From Opisthocomus hoazin (Eukaryota; Chordata; Aves; Opisthocomiformes; Opisthocomidae): a stretch of 64,000 nucleotides of DNA. The stretch is taken from NCBI RefSeq assembly GCF_030867145.1, contig NC_134454.1, positions 44,778,320-44,842,319 on the forward strand. Reading direction: 5' to 3'. This document shows positions 47,301 through 55,190 of the stretch, one piece after another. A program made the position numbers and the translations under genes. The stretch's first letter is position 1, and each line of letters opens with the position of its first letter. The notes below the pieces were generated by a model. That model was given only the letters and a program-made list of their open reading frames with translations, ran no database searches and had not been told where the DNA came from.

Positions 47301-47984
47301 AAGGGGGAATGGCTGTAAACTAAAAGAGGGCGGATTTAGATTCGATATTAGGAAGGAATTCTTCACCTTGAGGGTGGTGAAACACTGGAACAGGTTGCCC
47401 AGAGAAGCTGTGGCTGCCCGCTCCCTGGCAGTGTTCAAGGCCAGGCTGGACAAAGCTCTGAGCAAGCTGGTCTAGTGGAAGGGGTCCCTGCTCATGGCAG
47501 GGGGGTTGGAACCAGATGATCTTTAAGGTCCCTTCCAACCCAAACCATTCTGTGATTCTATGACCCCCGAGCCTAGCCAGAAACCGAGCCCAGGCGCAGA
47601 GCAAGGCCGCGGCCGCCGGTCAGTGCCCACCCTTAGCGCGGCAGGGACGGGCCCCGGGCCTCACAACAGACCCTCCGCGCTCCGACCGAGAGGCGGGCCT
47701 CACCCTCCAGCTCCGGGGTTCCCCTTCACAAGAGATGGGGGAGCCACCGCCCGCCCGCCCGCCCGCCCCGTTTGGGCGTTCCAGGCCGCGGGCAGGCGGA
47801 GCGCTAGGCCCGCCAGGGCCAGCCCGGGCGAGGGGAAGGCAGCTCGCCGCGGGGCACAGGCGGGCCGCGGTGGAGAAGGCGGCTCCGCACCGCCGTTACG
47901 CATCAGGCCGGGAGCGAGCGGGGAACTGGGAGCCGCCGCCGCTGCCGCCCTTACCTCGGAGCCCGGCCACCTCTCCGCGGACAT
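20215..47984 (-). CDS. SECISBP2: SECIS-binding protein 2 (whole gene, 18 coding exons)
   Basis: SECISBP2 (SBP2) binds the SECIS hairpin in selenoprotein mRNA 3'UTRs and recruits the selenocysteine elongation factor and the ribosome, so that UGA is read as selenocysteine. Eighteen exons join in consistent phase to 2664 bases (887 residues; human is about 854). Recognisable parts in order: N-terminal [17 protein letters not shown] and YPFVQEP (exon 2); a poorly conserved Ser-rich middle (exons 3-7); a lysine-rich segment (exon 8); [15 protein letters not shown] (exons 8-9); [10 protein letters not shown] (exon 11); the Sec-incorporation region [18 protein letters not shown] (exon 12); and the L7Ae-type RNA-binding domain (exons 15-17). 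The start ATG lies in a CpG island. The gene converges on SEMA4D and points away from CKS2, which is on the same strand upstream. Confidence 0.96.
20325..21118 (-). other. SECISBP2: SECISBP2 intron 17
   Basis: Non-coding, with GT-AG ends. No repeats recognised. Confidence 0.7.
21119..21320 (-). CDS. SECISBP2: SECISBP2 exon 17
   Basis: Starts in phase 0 after TTTTCATAG and ends in phase 1 at TATA|GTGAGT. It encodes [17 protein letters not shown], the end of the RNA-binding domain, and an acidic Glu/Asp/Ser-rich linker. Confidence 0.94.
21754..21908 (-). CDS. SECISBP2: SECISBP2 exon 16 (L7Ae domain core)
   Basis: Encodes [20 protein letters not shown], then [11 protein letters not shown] and [15 protein letters not shown]. 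This is the most conserved segment of the L7Ae-like kink-turn-binding domain. Phase 1 in, phase 0 out (GCTCAG|GTAAGC). Confidence 0.97.
22615..22835 (-). CDS. SECISBP2: SECISBP2 exon 15 (RNA-binding domain, N-terminal part)
   Basis: Encodes [40 protein letters not shown] and the helix-rich [20 protein letters not shown]. Almost identical to mammalian SBP2. Phase 2 in, phase 1 out. Confidence 0.97.
24006..24835 (-). mobile_element. CR1 LINE fragment, 5' truncated
   Basis: Chicken-repeat-1 retrotransposon, sense on the minus strand. The 3' end is at 24006, with repeated ATTCTGTG octamers. The open frame at 24720-24091 encodes the C-terminal part of CR1 reverse transcriptase (for example [20 protein letters not shown] and [16 protein letters not shown]). 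The 5' end stops abruptly at about 24835, at the start of the inverted repeat. It is nearly identical to the copy at 49.45-50.25 kb. Confidence 0.95.
24836..25266. repeat. 110-bp perfect inverted repeat with 211-bp spacer
   Basis: The left arm 24836-24945 and the right arm 25157-25266 are exact reverse complements by base-by-base comparison. The left arm starts exactly where the CR1 copy ends. RNA from this intron could fold into a 110-bp hairpin. Confidence 0.93.
24929..24990. repeat. 31-bp tandem duplication
   Basis: Two identical 31-base units (24929-24959 and 24960-24990). Each unit reads CAG|GTAAGT on the minus strand at its boundary, so it carries a consensus 5' splice site in the sense of SECISBP2. 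Confidence 0.95.
25602..25731 (-). CDS. SECISBP2: SECISBP2 exon 14
   Basis: Phase 1 in (GATAG|CTG), phase 2 out (AGAGA|GTAAGT). A variable acidic/Ser/Thr segment is followed by [11 protein letters not shown], the conserved entry to the RNA-binding domain. Confidence 0.94.
26192..26330 (-). CDS. SECISBP2: SECISBP2 exon 13
   Basis: Encodes [17 protein letters not shown], the basic helix that follows the Sec-incorporation region, then an acidic stretch. Phase 0 in, phase 1 out. Confidence 0.95.
26331..27644 (-). other. SECISBP2: SECISBP2 intron 12
   Basis: 1.3 kb, AT-rich, with a (TTTG)n-like simple repeat at about 26485-26500. No coding support. Confidence 0.65.
27645..27814 (-). CDS. SECISBP2: SECISBP2 exon 12 (Sec-incorporation region)
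   Basis: Encodes [20 protein letters not shown], then [16 protein letters not shown], the conserved segment needed for selenocysteine incorporation in SBP2. Phase 1 in, phase 0 out. The donor AAAAAG|GTCCTC is weak but is the only one that keeps frame with exon 13. Confidence 0.93.
27815..30432 (-). other. SECISBP2: SECISBP2 intron 11
   Basis: 2.6 kb of AT-rich sequence with an A run at about 29280-29297. No exon or repeat family recognised. Confidence 0.65.
30433..30565 (-). CDS. SECISBP2: SECISBP2 exon 11
   Basis: Encodes [20 protein letters not shown] and [11 protein letters not shown], both well conserved in vertebrate SBP2. Phase 0 in (TTGTTCAG|GAA), phase 1 out (TTTTCAG|GTACTG). Confidence 0.95.
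30566..31722 (-). other. SECISBP2: SECISBP2 intron 10
   Basis: 1.16 kb. The plus-strand frame at 30829-31269 is antisense and unsupported. Confidence 0.6.
31723..31842 (-). CDS. SECISBP2: SECISBP2 exon 10
   Basis: A 120-base, phase 0-0 exon (40 codons) between a pyrimidine-rich acceptor ending CCAAAG and the donor ACGCAG|GTAAAT. It encodes [19 protein letters not shown] and a Ser/Lys-rich end. I do not recall this segment in the main human protein. Being symmetric, it could be skipped without a frameshift. Confidence 0.78.
31843..33639 (-). other. SECISBP2: SECISBP2 intron 9
   Basis: 1.8 kb, containing a CR1 fragment (about 31940-32536). The rest is AT-rich. Confidence 0.7.
31940..32536 (+). 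mobile_element. CR1 LINE fragment, truncated at both ends
   Basis: CR1 reverse-transcriptase region, sense on plus: GTTCAACAAGGCCAAGTGC and GGTCCTGCACATGGGTCGGG are hallmark CR1 stretches. The reading frame is broken by indels, including a 10-base G run near 32150. The usual 3' tail is absent: similarity stops at about 32536. Confidence 0.88.
33640..33741 (-). CDS. SECISBP2: SECISBP2 exon 9
   Basis: Encodes [20 protein letters not shown], the counterpart of mammalian DAEEFPNL. Phase 0-0, with strong splice sites (TCTGTTTAG| and GAA|GTAAGT). Confidence 0.95.
33742..36643 (-). other. SECISBP2: SECISBP2 intron 8
   Basis: 2.9 kb of AT-rich sequence with no recognised repeat. The plus-strand frame at 35410-35853 has no supporting homology. 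Confidence 0.65.
36644..36802 (-). CDS. SECISBP2: SECISBP2 exon 8 (lysine-rich)
   Basis: A phase 0-0 exon of 53 codons: an acidic segment, then eleven consecutive lysines, then [13 protein letters not shown] and IQEPPRIE, which matches mammalian VQEPPRIE. The lysine run may act as a nuclear or nucleolar signal; mammals have a shorter KKKK. The acceptor is CAGCAG, so the first Gln may be optional. Confidence 0.93.
37381..37526 (-). CDS. SECISBP2: SECISBP2 exon 7
   Basis: Phase 1 in (CCCAACAG|CATTTC), phase 0 out. Encodes [18 protein letters not shown] and a basic/Ser-rich end. The donor AAAG|GTGCTT is weak, but it is the one that joins exon 8 in frame. Confidence 0.85.
37527..39901 (-). other. 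SECISBP2: SECISBP2 intron 6
   Basis: 2.4 kb. Contains a solo LTR (38165-38920), listed separately. Confidence 0.7.
38165..38920 (-). mobile_element. Solo LTR of an avian endogenous retrovirus
   Basis: About 756 bases that on the minus strand start TGTGATGGGTTGACC and run on through CACGGGCAAG and GTGGTCAGTTCATAACAG to an end in CA. I recognise the opening and the TTGACC...ATAAGGACAGG section as a common bird ERV LTR family (ERVL-like). No internal retroviral sequence adjoins it, and I see no clear target duplication. Confidence 0.75.
39902..39989 (-). CDS. SECISBP2: SECISBP2 exon 6
   Basis: An 88-base exon, phase 0 in (TTTTCTACAG), phase 1 out (TAGAG|GTAAGT). Encodes [20 protein letters not shown] and a short continuation. 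Sequence here is poorly conserved between birds and mammals; the call relies on phase and splice sites. Confidence 0.86.
39990..41095 (-). other. SECISBP2: SECISBP2 intron 5
   Basis: 1.1 kb, no recognised content. Confidence 0.6.
41096..41319 (-). CDS. SECISBP2: SECISBP2 exon 5
   Basis: A 224-base exon, phase 1 in (TTATTTTAG|AC), phase 0 out (CAGAG|GTTAGC). Encodes [18 protein letters not shown], similar to the FEFTTLDFPELQG motif of mammalian SBP2, in a Ser-rich context. Confidence 0.92.
41727..41856 (-). CDS. SECISBP2: SECISBP2 exon 4
   Basis: Phase 0 in, phase 1 out (AAGCCAG|GTACAA). Encodes a highly charged segment ([18 protein letters not shown]) comparable to the HKRTDRKSR region of mammals. 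The acceptor is TTGCAGCAG, so the true start could be 41856 or 41853. Confidence 0.9.
41857..43874 (-). other. SECISBP2: SECISBP2 intron 3
   Basis: 2.0 kb, AT-rich. The frames at 42280-42699 (minus) and 42979-43296 (plus) lack splice or homology support. Confidence 0.6.
43875..44133 (-). CDS. SECISBP2: SECISBP2 exon 3
   Basis: The largest coding exon (259 bases), phase 2 in (TTATCTAG|GCAAG), phase 0 out (CAAAG|GTGAGC). Encodes [15 protein letters not shown] and a Tyr/Ser/Pro-rich stretch corresponding to the KIYTEDMAFG region in mammals. Confidence 0.94.
44134..45942 (-). other. SECISBP2: SECISBP2 intron 2
   Basis: 1.8 kb, AT-rich, no recognised repeat. Confidence 0.65.
45943..46088 (-). 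CDS. SECISBP2: SECISBP2 exon 2
   Basis: Phase 0 in (GTTTCTCAG|GGC), phase 2 out (GATAA|GTATGT). Encodes [19 protein letters not shown] and [20 protein letters not shown], nearly collinear with the human N-terminus. Confidence 0.96.
46089..47954 (-). other. SECISBP2: SECISBP2 intron 1 (first intron)
   Basis: 1.87 kb. Contains a CR1 3' fragment and, toward exon 1, the GC-rich part of the promoter CpG island with a (CCCG)n run near 47748-47768. Confidence 0.75.
47192..47563 (+). mobile_element. CR1 LINE 3' fragment
   Basis: CR1, sense on plus, with the C-terminal RT frame ([17 protein letters not shown]) and the 3' tail ATTCTGTGATTCTATGA. It differs clearly from the CR1 copies at 24 and 49 kb in both 3'UTR and tail, so it belongs to another subfamily. 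It ends about 390 bases from exon 1. Confidence 0.93.
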
Positions 47985-48530
47985 GGCGCGGGCGGGCGGC
48001 CGGCCCGCTGCCCTTCCGCCCCGCGCTGGGCGCAGCGGCGCGCCGCGATGACGCCAGCGCCGAGAGGCGGTGCGGCGGCCGGGGGGAGGGGCCGGGCGGC
48101 AGCAGGGGGTGGTGTCGGGAGCGGCTGCCGCTGGCGTTGTTCGCCCTGCGAGCCACGCAAGGCTGCGGTGCTCGCCCGCACTGGAGGTGAACCAGGCACA
48201 GCCACTGGTACCGTGCGGAGTTCTGCGAGCACCAAACACGCTGGAGCACCTCGTCGGAAGCCCGGTCGCACGGCAGCGACTGCGGGGTGCCCAGGTGCCA
48301 CAGCGGCCATTTTGATGCAGTTTGTCTGCTGCCGGGTCGGGTCCATCCAGCAGCTCGCCTTTGCGGGCACGCAGCTTCCTAGAACGGGGCCCGTCAGAGT
48401 TTCACTGTACGAGCCCTGGTCTTTGTACGGTGAGGAAACCAGTGAGTTCGTACTGTCCTACAGCGAGCCGCTGCCGCTGTCAGACGGAAAGCACTCGTGT
48501 TTGCTTTGACAACGCTTCTAAACCCCTGCT
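47560..48530 (-). promoter_or_regulatory. SECISBP2: CpG-island promoter of SECISBP2
   Basis: Very GC-rich and CpG-dense sequence flanking the first exon, with no TATA box near the start, as expected for a housekeeping gene. Several long open frames on both strands here are by-products of base composition. Confidence 0.75.
47955..47984 (-). CDS. SECISBP2: SECISBP2 exon 1 (start codon)
   Basis: ATG at 47984 opens [10 protein letters not shown] and ends in phase 0 at CCGAG|GTAAGG. The frame runs straight into exon 2. It is short, GC-rich and in the CpG island. Human begins MASEGPREPESE, equally short before the conserved GIKLSADVKPF. Confidence 0.85.
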
Positions 48531-48732
48531 GCCTACACAGAGGACAGGCTAGCTTCCCAGAAAACACAGGACGCGAGGCAGGAAGTGTCGGCTAAAACCC
48601 CAGACTAAAAAGTTTGCAGCAGAAGGATAAACTGGTACTGCCAAAATATGCAAGCATAAAGATGTCTCTATGAAATATTAAATACCACTTAACACCTTAA
48701 GACAGGTTTGTACTAACTCATCACGAAATACC
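48531..48732. other. Unique sequence between SECISBP2 island and CR1/ERV
   Basis: About 200 bases of ordinary AT-balanced sequence. Nothing recognised. Confidence 0.5.
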
Positions 48733-48976
48733 CTGCGTTGGAAGGGACCCACAAGGATCAAGTCCACTGCTGATTCCACACAGGGCAAGATCAGAGTAAA
48801 ACCCTATCTCCAACAGCGTTGTCCAAACACTGCTGGAACTCCAGCAGGCTTGAGGCCATGACCACTTCCCCCGGGAACTTGTTTCAGTGCTCAACCATCC
48901 TCCTGGTGAAAAACTTCTTCCTGATAACCAATCTGAACTTCCCCTGACACAGCATTAAGCCATACCTTTACGTCCT
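48733..48976 (-). mobile_element. Old CR1 fragment, left of ERV insertion
   Basis: A diverged CR1 3' region, sense on minus (GTTGGAAGGGACCCACAAGG, TCAGTGCTCAACCATCCTCC). It breaks off at GTCCT, where the retroviral LTR starts. Its continuation lies beyond the other LTR at 57915. Confidence 0.8.
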
Positions 48977-50642
48977 TGTTGTGAATGAGTGGTTAGGTTG
49001 CCTAAAGCATCACCATCAAAGGTGCTTGCAAGAAATTATTTTAATGGAAATTTATAAAATATTATTTAACAAAGTTCATTGGCAAGGTTCACTCGGTTAC
49101 TTATTAAATGAATGGAATACGAAATTGAGATAGAATTAAAATAAAATGATTTATGCAGAGACTGAAGAAAGTTAGAAGGGATAAGGGAGACCCTAACCCG
49201 TTGAGCCACAAGGCTCGGAATGGACCCGCTGGCTTTCTCAGCTCCTTCTCAGAGAGGAGCTTAGGTGCGGCTGGATCCAGACTTCACCCTAGACTGCAGC
49301 AGTTTATGTTTAAAGCATATGTCTGGCAGCAGTTTAAGGTTGGTTCACAGTTGGAGAGAGAGAATCACAGAACTTCAGAGTTCAAGGGCTCCAAGAGGCA
49401 TCCCACTCAGAGGGAGACACTGGGTGCAGCCCGCAGTGGTCCAGAAGAGCTCAGAATCAGAATCACAGAATCACAGAATAGTAGGGGTTGGAAGGGACCT
49501 CTGTGGGTCATCTAGTCCAACCCCCCTGCCGAAGCAGGGTCACCTACAGCAGGCTGCACAGGACCTTGTCCAGGCAGGTCTTGAACATCTCCAGAGAAGG
49601 AGACTCCACAACCTCCCTGGGCAGCCTGTTCCAGTGCTCTGTCACCCTCAGAGGGAAGAAGTTCTTCCTCATGTTCAGACAGAACTTCCTGTGCCTCAGT
49701 TTGTGCCCGTTGCCCCTTGTCCTGTCGCTGGGCACCACTGAAAAGAGCTTGGCCCCATCCTCCTGACACCCACCCTTCGGATATTTGTAAGCATATATTA
49801 GGTCCCCTCGCAGCCTTCTCTTCTTCAGGCTGAACAAGCCCAGCTCCCTCAGCCTCTCCTCATAGGAGAGATGTTCCAGTCCACTCACCATCCTCGTCGC
49901 CCTCCGCTGGACTCTCCAGTAGCTCCTCACCTTTCTTGAACTGGGGAGCCCAGAACTGGACAGAGTACTCCAGATGGGGCCTCACTAGGAGAGTGTAGAG
50001 GGGAAGAAGAACCTCCCTCGACCTGCTGGCCACACTCTTCTTGATGCACCCCAGGATCCCGTTAGCTTTCTTGGCAGCCAGGGCACACTGCTGGCTCATG
50101 GTTAACCTGTCGTCCACCAGGACCCCCAGGTCCCTCTCCGCAGAGCTGCTCTCCAGCAGGTCCACCCCAAGACTGTACTGGTGCAAGGGGTTGTTCCTCC
50201 CCAGGTGCAGGACCCTGCGTTTGCCTTTGTTGAACCTCATCAGGTTCCTAAAAAGGCTCAAAGGGCCTCACTCAGGGGCTGTTTATAGGGTTGAAAGATG
50301 ATTGACTGTGGCCAGTAAATTTCATCCCAGACACAATCTGAGTTGGTAATCACTGGAATTCTCAAAATTCCAGTACCACTTGTACCAGTCCACCAGAGTT
50401 ACAGTCCAGGTAGGATATGCTCCAAGGCTGTCAGCAGGTGACTGATTATTCCCACTCTCATTCCCCACCTTAGCCAGGCAACCAGAGCTCCTGGTGCCAT
50501 TCCCCCCTCAGCCTTGCAAGCGTTCCTGGTATGGTCAGGGGACGATTAACCACCAAACTCATTGTGCAGAGGCAAACACTTGATGGGGATTCCTGAGATA
50601 GTAAAGCAGTTCAGGAGACGTGAGGGGAGCTGTACCACCGCA
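48977..50642 (-). repeat. ERV 3' LTR, interrupted by CR1
   Basis: Direct copy of the LTR at 56830-57914, bounded by TG...CA. It lacks a block of nearly 300 bases present in the other LTR (about 57215-57490) and carries an 0.8-kb CR1 insertion. TATAAA on the minus strand is kept at 50282-50287. Confidence 0.9.
49453..50249 (-). mobile_element. CR1 LINE fragment inside the 3' LTR
   Basis: 5' truncated CR1, sense on minus, with the same RT C-terminal frame as the 24-kb copy (frames 50261-49860 and 49930-49544). Its 3' octamer tail is at 49453. GCTCA occurs on both sides and may be a short target duplication. It inserted after the retrovirus. Confidence 0.94.
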
Positions 50643-50835
50643 TCACACCCCATGACTAACATCAATCTCTCTCTTCACAGAGTGGCAGTGTGGTCGCCGC
50701 TTGCTGCTGTGCCTACAAACAGAGTAATACTATATTCCAGTTACACTTTGATGGAAAATTTGGTTGGTCTGTAGAATTATTACAATTTGCTAAATATGAT
50801 TAAGCAACCTTATACATGCAAGAAGGATTTTGTAG

Positions 50836-51678
50836 TCATGTTACTTGTCGAGCTATCTTCCACACCCTAGCATATAGGCAAATGTTTAACAACAGAGATA
50901 ATATAACAAGAGTCAACAGAACCACGGTGGGTTGTAGCATCTGATTCAGTATTTCAGTCTCTGTTGGAGACCACCCGAACAAAGTATCCCACCGGTGATG
51001 TTCCCCATCTTTCTTCACTCTTTTGAGGACATGGTGTATCTTCTCTGTAGCATGATGGATGGTGATCAGATTTCTTTGTCCGTTGTTCAGGATTTGCTTC
51101 AGCAAGTGATTCAGGTCATCACGCTGCAACAGTTCTTTCACCAATGAGAGGTTCATCCCAATAGGGGTATGATATGATATGATATGATACGATACGATAC
51201 GATACGATATGATATGATATGATGCATAGTTGGATTGTAGCAATTGATGGGTTGTGACAGGAGCTGAATAGTTGAAATTGCATCCTGAAATTTTGATACT
51301 ATTACAAATACGGGTATTGGAGAGACTATGTATATCTACAGTGGTGTTGTTTATAGATATAAAATTACAAAGGGTTCTCATGCAAATACATCCATTTCTA
51401 ATATACATGAGTGTGGTTTCAGGCGTTTCATTAGGGTGTATTTCAAAGTGATAAATATTTTGTTCAGTGTCAAGACAAATGTCTTGAGCCTTAATGGTAT
51501 TACTTACACAAATAAATCCCTGTTGTTCCTGCACAATGCATGCATCAACATAGACAGTTTGCCACTTATTCCCCTTTTTTTGGGCCCATACTCTGTGTTC
51601 TAATGGACAGAGTATGGTTGCATGATGATTTAATCCCAACACAATAACTTGGTGTATATATAGTGTATATCGAAGCAT
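50836..51678 (-). pseudogene. ERV env, transmembrane-subunit remnant
   Basis: A 280-codon open frame. It ends in a hydrophobic membrane anchor (VVLLTLVILSLLLNICLY) and a short basic tail, preceded by a heptad-like helical stretch and several Cys residues. It is in a different frame from the upstream env pieces, so there is at least one frameshift. A pentanucleotide repeat is translated inside it. Confidence 0.78.
51168..51225. repeat. Pentanucleotide microsatellite (TGATA/CGATA)n
   Basis: About eleven units: four TGATA, four CGATA, two TGATA, one TGATG. Translated on the minus strand it stays open and gives Ser-Tyr-His-Ile-Ile-type repeats in the env remnant. Confidence 0.95.
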
Positions 51679-51877
51679 TGCTTATTGTCCAAACAAACGC
51701 TGTGGCTTTGCTGTTAGTGGGATTGTAGGTGAGACTAACTAGTTGCCACCAGGACTGGAATTCCCTTTCAAATTTGGTTGCATTATTCCAAATTATCTTT
51801 CAAATTTCAGCGCAGAAGGTGCCTTCTTCACCTTCTCTTACAGTTGCTGCCACAGTTGATTGTACCCACAGGTGAGC

Positions 51878-52411
51878 TTAAATATGTCTAAGAGCAAGAG
51901 AAACATTAATTTGGGTTGCACCTAGTGCATTTACAATTGATTGATTGTCCTTTTCACTGATTCTTTCCCACTGGGGTAGTATATTAGATAAGAGCTGTTG
52001 ATCAGTTCCCAATGCTGACAGAGAATATTGTAATGGTTGGTTTAATTTGTATAAATTACTTGTTGCTGAGCTTATTCTGTTTGATAGAACTTCAGCATCT
52101 ATGCCATTTAGCACTCCTAATCCAGTTGCTAAGACACCAGTCACATCTTACCTTGATCGTTCTAGAGAGGTGAAGGTTCGTCCATGTAGCTGTGCTAACC
52201 ATTCTGTATAAGATGTATCCAGGAATGGTGAGCAGGTCAGTTTAATTGCAGAAATATTAACCTGCATTGACAATTCCACTTGTCTGAGAGACCATGAGGG
52301 GTTACACTTGCTGTTGTCCTGTGCTTTTAATAATGGAGGGACCAGTGTTATAAATGTGAGGAGACAGTTCGATAGGAGGCTGAGTTGGTGAATATAATCA
52401 TTCAATACCAC
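51878..52411 (-). pseudogene. ERV env, middle remnant
   Basis: Two adjacent frames (52411-52148 and 52144-51878) in the same phase, separated by a stop. The second has an Ala/Gly/Leu-rich start (VLATGLGVLNG) that could be a fusion-peptide-like or helical region of the transmembrane subunit (inference), followed by a coiled-coil-like stretch. Confidence 0.65.
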
Positions 52412-52915
52412 TTTTGAATTGAAAACCTCAGATGGAGTGAGAGTTGGGATCTGTCCAAAGGCACATTATGAGTGTCGGATGTGGTATAGTGAACATATAC
52501 CAGCTTTCATTTTAGAAAGGACAGGTATGTATGTATTGTTTTCCCTCAACATAATGTGTAACAATGTGTAAATCTGCTATCATGCATTCAGTGTGATTTT
52601 CAATTCAACATCCTACTAAGACAGTGTCTCCTTCAGTTCCCTTTAAAGATGGAATTGGTGGGTCTTCATTGTCATCTTTAATATTCCATTCTTGGCTACA
52701 AAAAGTTATGTTATGTTATTGTGTAGTACTATTGTAGATAAATTTTGATCAGGTATAGGTACGTCAAGAAGCATGTACACATCATTCCATGGCTGCCCCG
52801 TTGTACACAAGTTCCACATTTTTTGTTCAGTAATCATAAAATCAAACAATAGTTCTATACCATGTTTCCCCCAGAGGCAGAATGGAAGTACAGGTTATGT
52901 AAAAGTGAAATTGTA

Positions 52916-53305
52916 CTAACAATCTGTTTCTGGTATATTAGAAGCAGATTTCCCATTGTTTCCTGTTTTGGAAAAATTGGTGTAATATGTTTTAATTTCC
53001 ATGGGTTTTCCGTGGGTAGATCCATTGACTGCCCAACACCCTATTTTTACCTCTTTCCCCAGTGTGGCCTGGAGTGATAAAATGTGATGAATGTTAGTGT
53101 TATTGTACGATATTCCAATTCCTTTGTTCAGCATTTCCCATATCCATTCCTGCTTTAGATATGCCTCATCTCCGTGCATAACTAAAGTAGCAAGGTTCAG
53201 ATTTTTTTTATCATTTGATGGGATCCCAGCACTTCCAGTATGATTTACTAGGGCATGGTCCCAAGGGTCTTGTGCATGAGCTGTCCACGGATTTTGTGGC
53301 TGCAC
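52916..53305 (-). pseudogene. ERV env, surface-subunit remnant
   Basis: A 129-codon frame with several N-glycosylation-type sites (NHT, NNT, NGS, NFS) and scattered Cys and Trp, as expected for a retroviral surface subunit. It lies directly after the integrase remnant and in the same frame as the middle env pieces. No intact env can be read. Confidence 0.65.
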
Positions 53306-53407
53306 TGGAAGGATTGTGCTTATCCCAATTAAGAGGAAAAAAAAGGCTCAACTGGGGACACACTGCTGTCGTCATTGTTGCATCGGTGTAGAGTCATTTT
53401 CTCCTGT

Positions 53408-53428
53408 AAAAAAAAAAAAAAAAAAAAA
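53408..53428. repeat. Poly(A) run (21 bases)
   Basis: An uninterrupted A tract on plus between the env and pol remnants. Confidence 0.95.
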
Positions 53429-53461
53429 GTTTTGGTGGGGAAGGCCAAACAAGTTACCCCT

Positions 53462-53884
53462 TTATGATGCAGGATAAATCCACCTAGTAGTTACTTTGTG
53501 TTTTGCACCACTACTATCAGTAGCTTCCCAAGCAAGTGGGCCAAGAGGTTTAATTAGAGTTACAAGCACATTTCCAATCTGTGGTAAATTAACTGTGACA
53601 TGTTGTCCTGGTTGTAATGTTAGTGAACATTTTCTTTTGTTGGAAGGGGGAGAACAAAGCTCGGCTTTTGCAGAGAATGCTTGGCTTACAGGACTCCCAG
53701 CAGGTCCACGCCAGTTATTCAGCTGGTGAAGTGTTTTGGGAAGTCGAGTGTCCCACTGTACCTCGGGTGGTTTAAGGCTTTTTTTCAATAAGCCATTGGC
53801 TCTTTCTGCCATCCCATTTGATTGAGGATAATAGGGGATATGAAACACCCATTCAGTTTCTTCCCACTTTGCCCATTCTTGCAC
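53462..53884 (-). pseudogene. ERV pol, integrase C-terminal half
   Basis: Contains the integrase core signature YYPQSNGMAERANGLLKK, including the catalytic Glu (in AER), followed by the C-terminal DNA-binding part. The frame is not continuous with the upstream integrase piece at 54243-53977. Confidence 0.85.
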
Positions 53885-53976
53885 TTTTTTACATGTAAAA
53901 TGTGAGAGTAGTCACTCCAGATGACATCAGGAGTAGGCAGGCTTGAGAGCGAAGATGATAGCCCTCATATCGTTTT

Positions 53977-54243
53977 TCATCCATCGGCTTTCTGACACCC
54001 AGTCTCCGTAAGCAAGCCACAGACTACTTCTGCTCCTGCAAGGATATATCCATATCCTGCAGAGGATTTAAATGGCCTGATATGATCAGTTGGCCACATA
54101 GACCACAAAATTTTCCCTTGATTGATATGTAGAGGTGCTGCTTTAGCAGGGTGATTCATTTGCAATTTCAATTTACATAGGGGACATTCTGTAAGAACAG
54201 TTTCACAAGTTTTTCTGCTTAAAGGCCAACCTCGACTTTGCAA
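53977..54243 (-). pseudogene. ERV pol, integrase N-terminal half
   Basis: Shows CPLC of the zinc-binding segment and MWPTDHIRPF, where the Asp is the first catalytic residue. The second catalytic region follows in another frame near 53.93 kb (reads SDYSH where SDxG is usual). Confidence 0.8.
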
Positions 54244-54450
54244 TGAAAAGTTCTTCTTGGCCTGTGTGACCTGATTGCTGATCTAACCACTCCTCCTCAG
54301 GGTCTAGCGTATTCTGTTTTCATTTCCCTAATTCTGGCTAAGCCATCTACTTGTTGGTTCCAATTTCTGGCTTGTGTGTTGTCTTTGGCATGTGCCTTTA
54401 CCCATGCCATACTAAATGGTGTTTTTTCTACCTGTGTGTAGCAATAGTTG

Positions 54451-55190
54451 CTAATCTTCAGTTCTCCAAACTGGGGATCTATTTATTTCCCAATTTAAGA
54501 CCTCCCATTGACTGAGCCATTGGGTGGCACCTGCCCATAGGGAATAGGAATTGACATAGGCAGCTTTTGCTTGATTTTGTGCTGCTAGAACAACTGCTTT
54601 TAATTCTCCTACTTGTGCACTGTGTTGCCCTCTTCTGTTGTTTACTGGTGTTAATTTCTGATGTGGCAGCGCTGGATCGCCACTGGCCATTTATTCTTTT
54701 TGCTGAGGCAACACTAAGCCAGGTGACCTCAGTTGGTGTTTCCTTAGTGAAGAGAGGTGCACTGAGGACTGGTGAAGGTTTAAATGACTGTTTTGGTGCT
54801 AGTGGATCTGCATTTATAGGCACGTGAAATTTGGAGATTTTTTGTGTGTCCCTCAGTCAATTGCATTTTATCTGCTGCTCCCACCAGGTAGGCATACCAT
54901 TTCCAGGTGGTGGGTTTCTGTGCAATTCCTTCAGGAGGAGTAGTTCCTTTTAGCACTGTTTCTAATAAATTAAATGGTTCTCTTGCTTGAACTGGTTGCT
55001 CCTGACGTATTTTGCCAACTTGCTTACCTGCTTGAACAAAGGATAAAAGTATCTCTTCCCATTCAGAGTATCTTTGCTCTGTTTCTTTAAATGTGGTTGA
55101 ACTGAAGAACAGTGGTCTCTCTGGTCCGTCCAGGACAGTTTGAAATAAATTACAGCAGTAAGTATCATGTTCCGCAAAACCCCATTCCAC
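54451..55190 (-). pseudogene. ERV pol, RT connection and RNase H remnant
   Basis: Frames 55190-54780 and 54690-54451 carry the connection domain and RNase H (QHSAQVGELKAVVLAA with the catalytic Glu; SLWAGATQWLSQWE). The usual TDS motif reads VNS, so a catalytic Asp is lost. Confidence 0.75.

Noticed and set aside
47560-48552. Open frames of 76-179 codons around SECISBP2 exon 1
   Set aside because: Same compositional effect of a CpG island. Only the 30-base exon on the minus strand fits the gene model.
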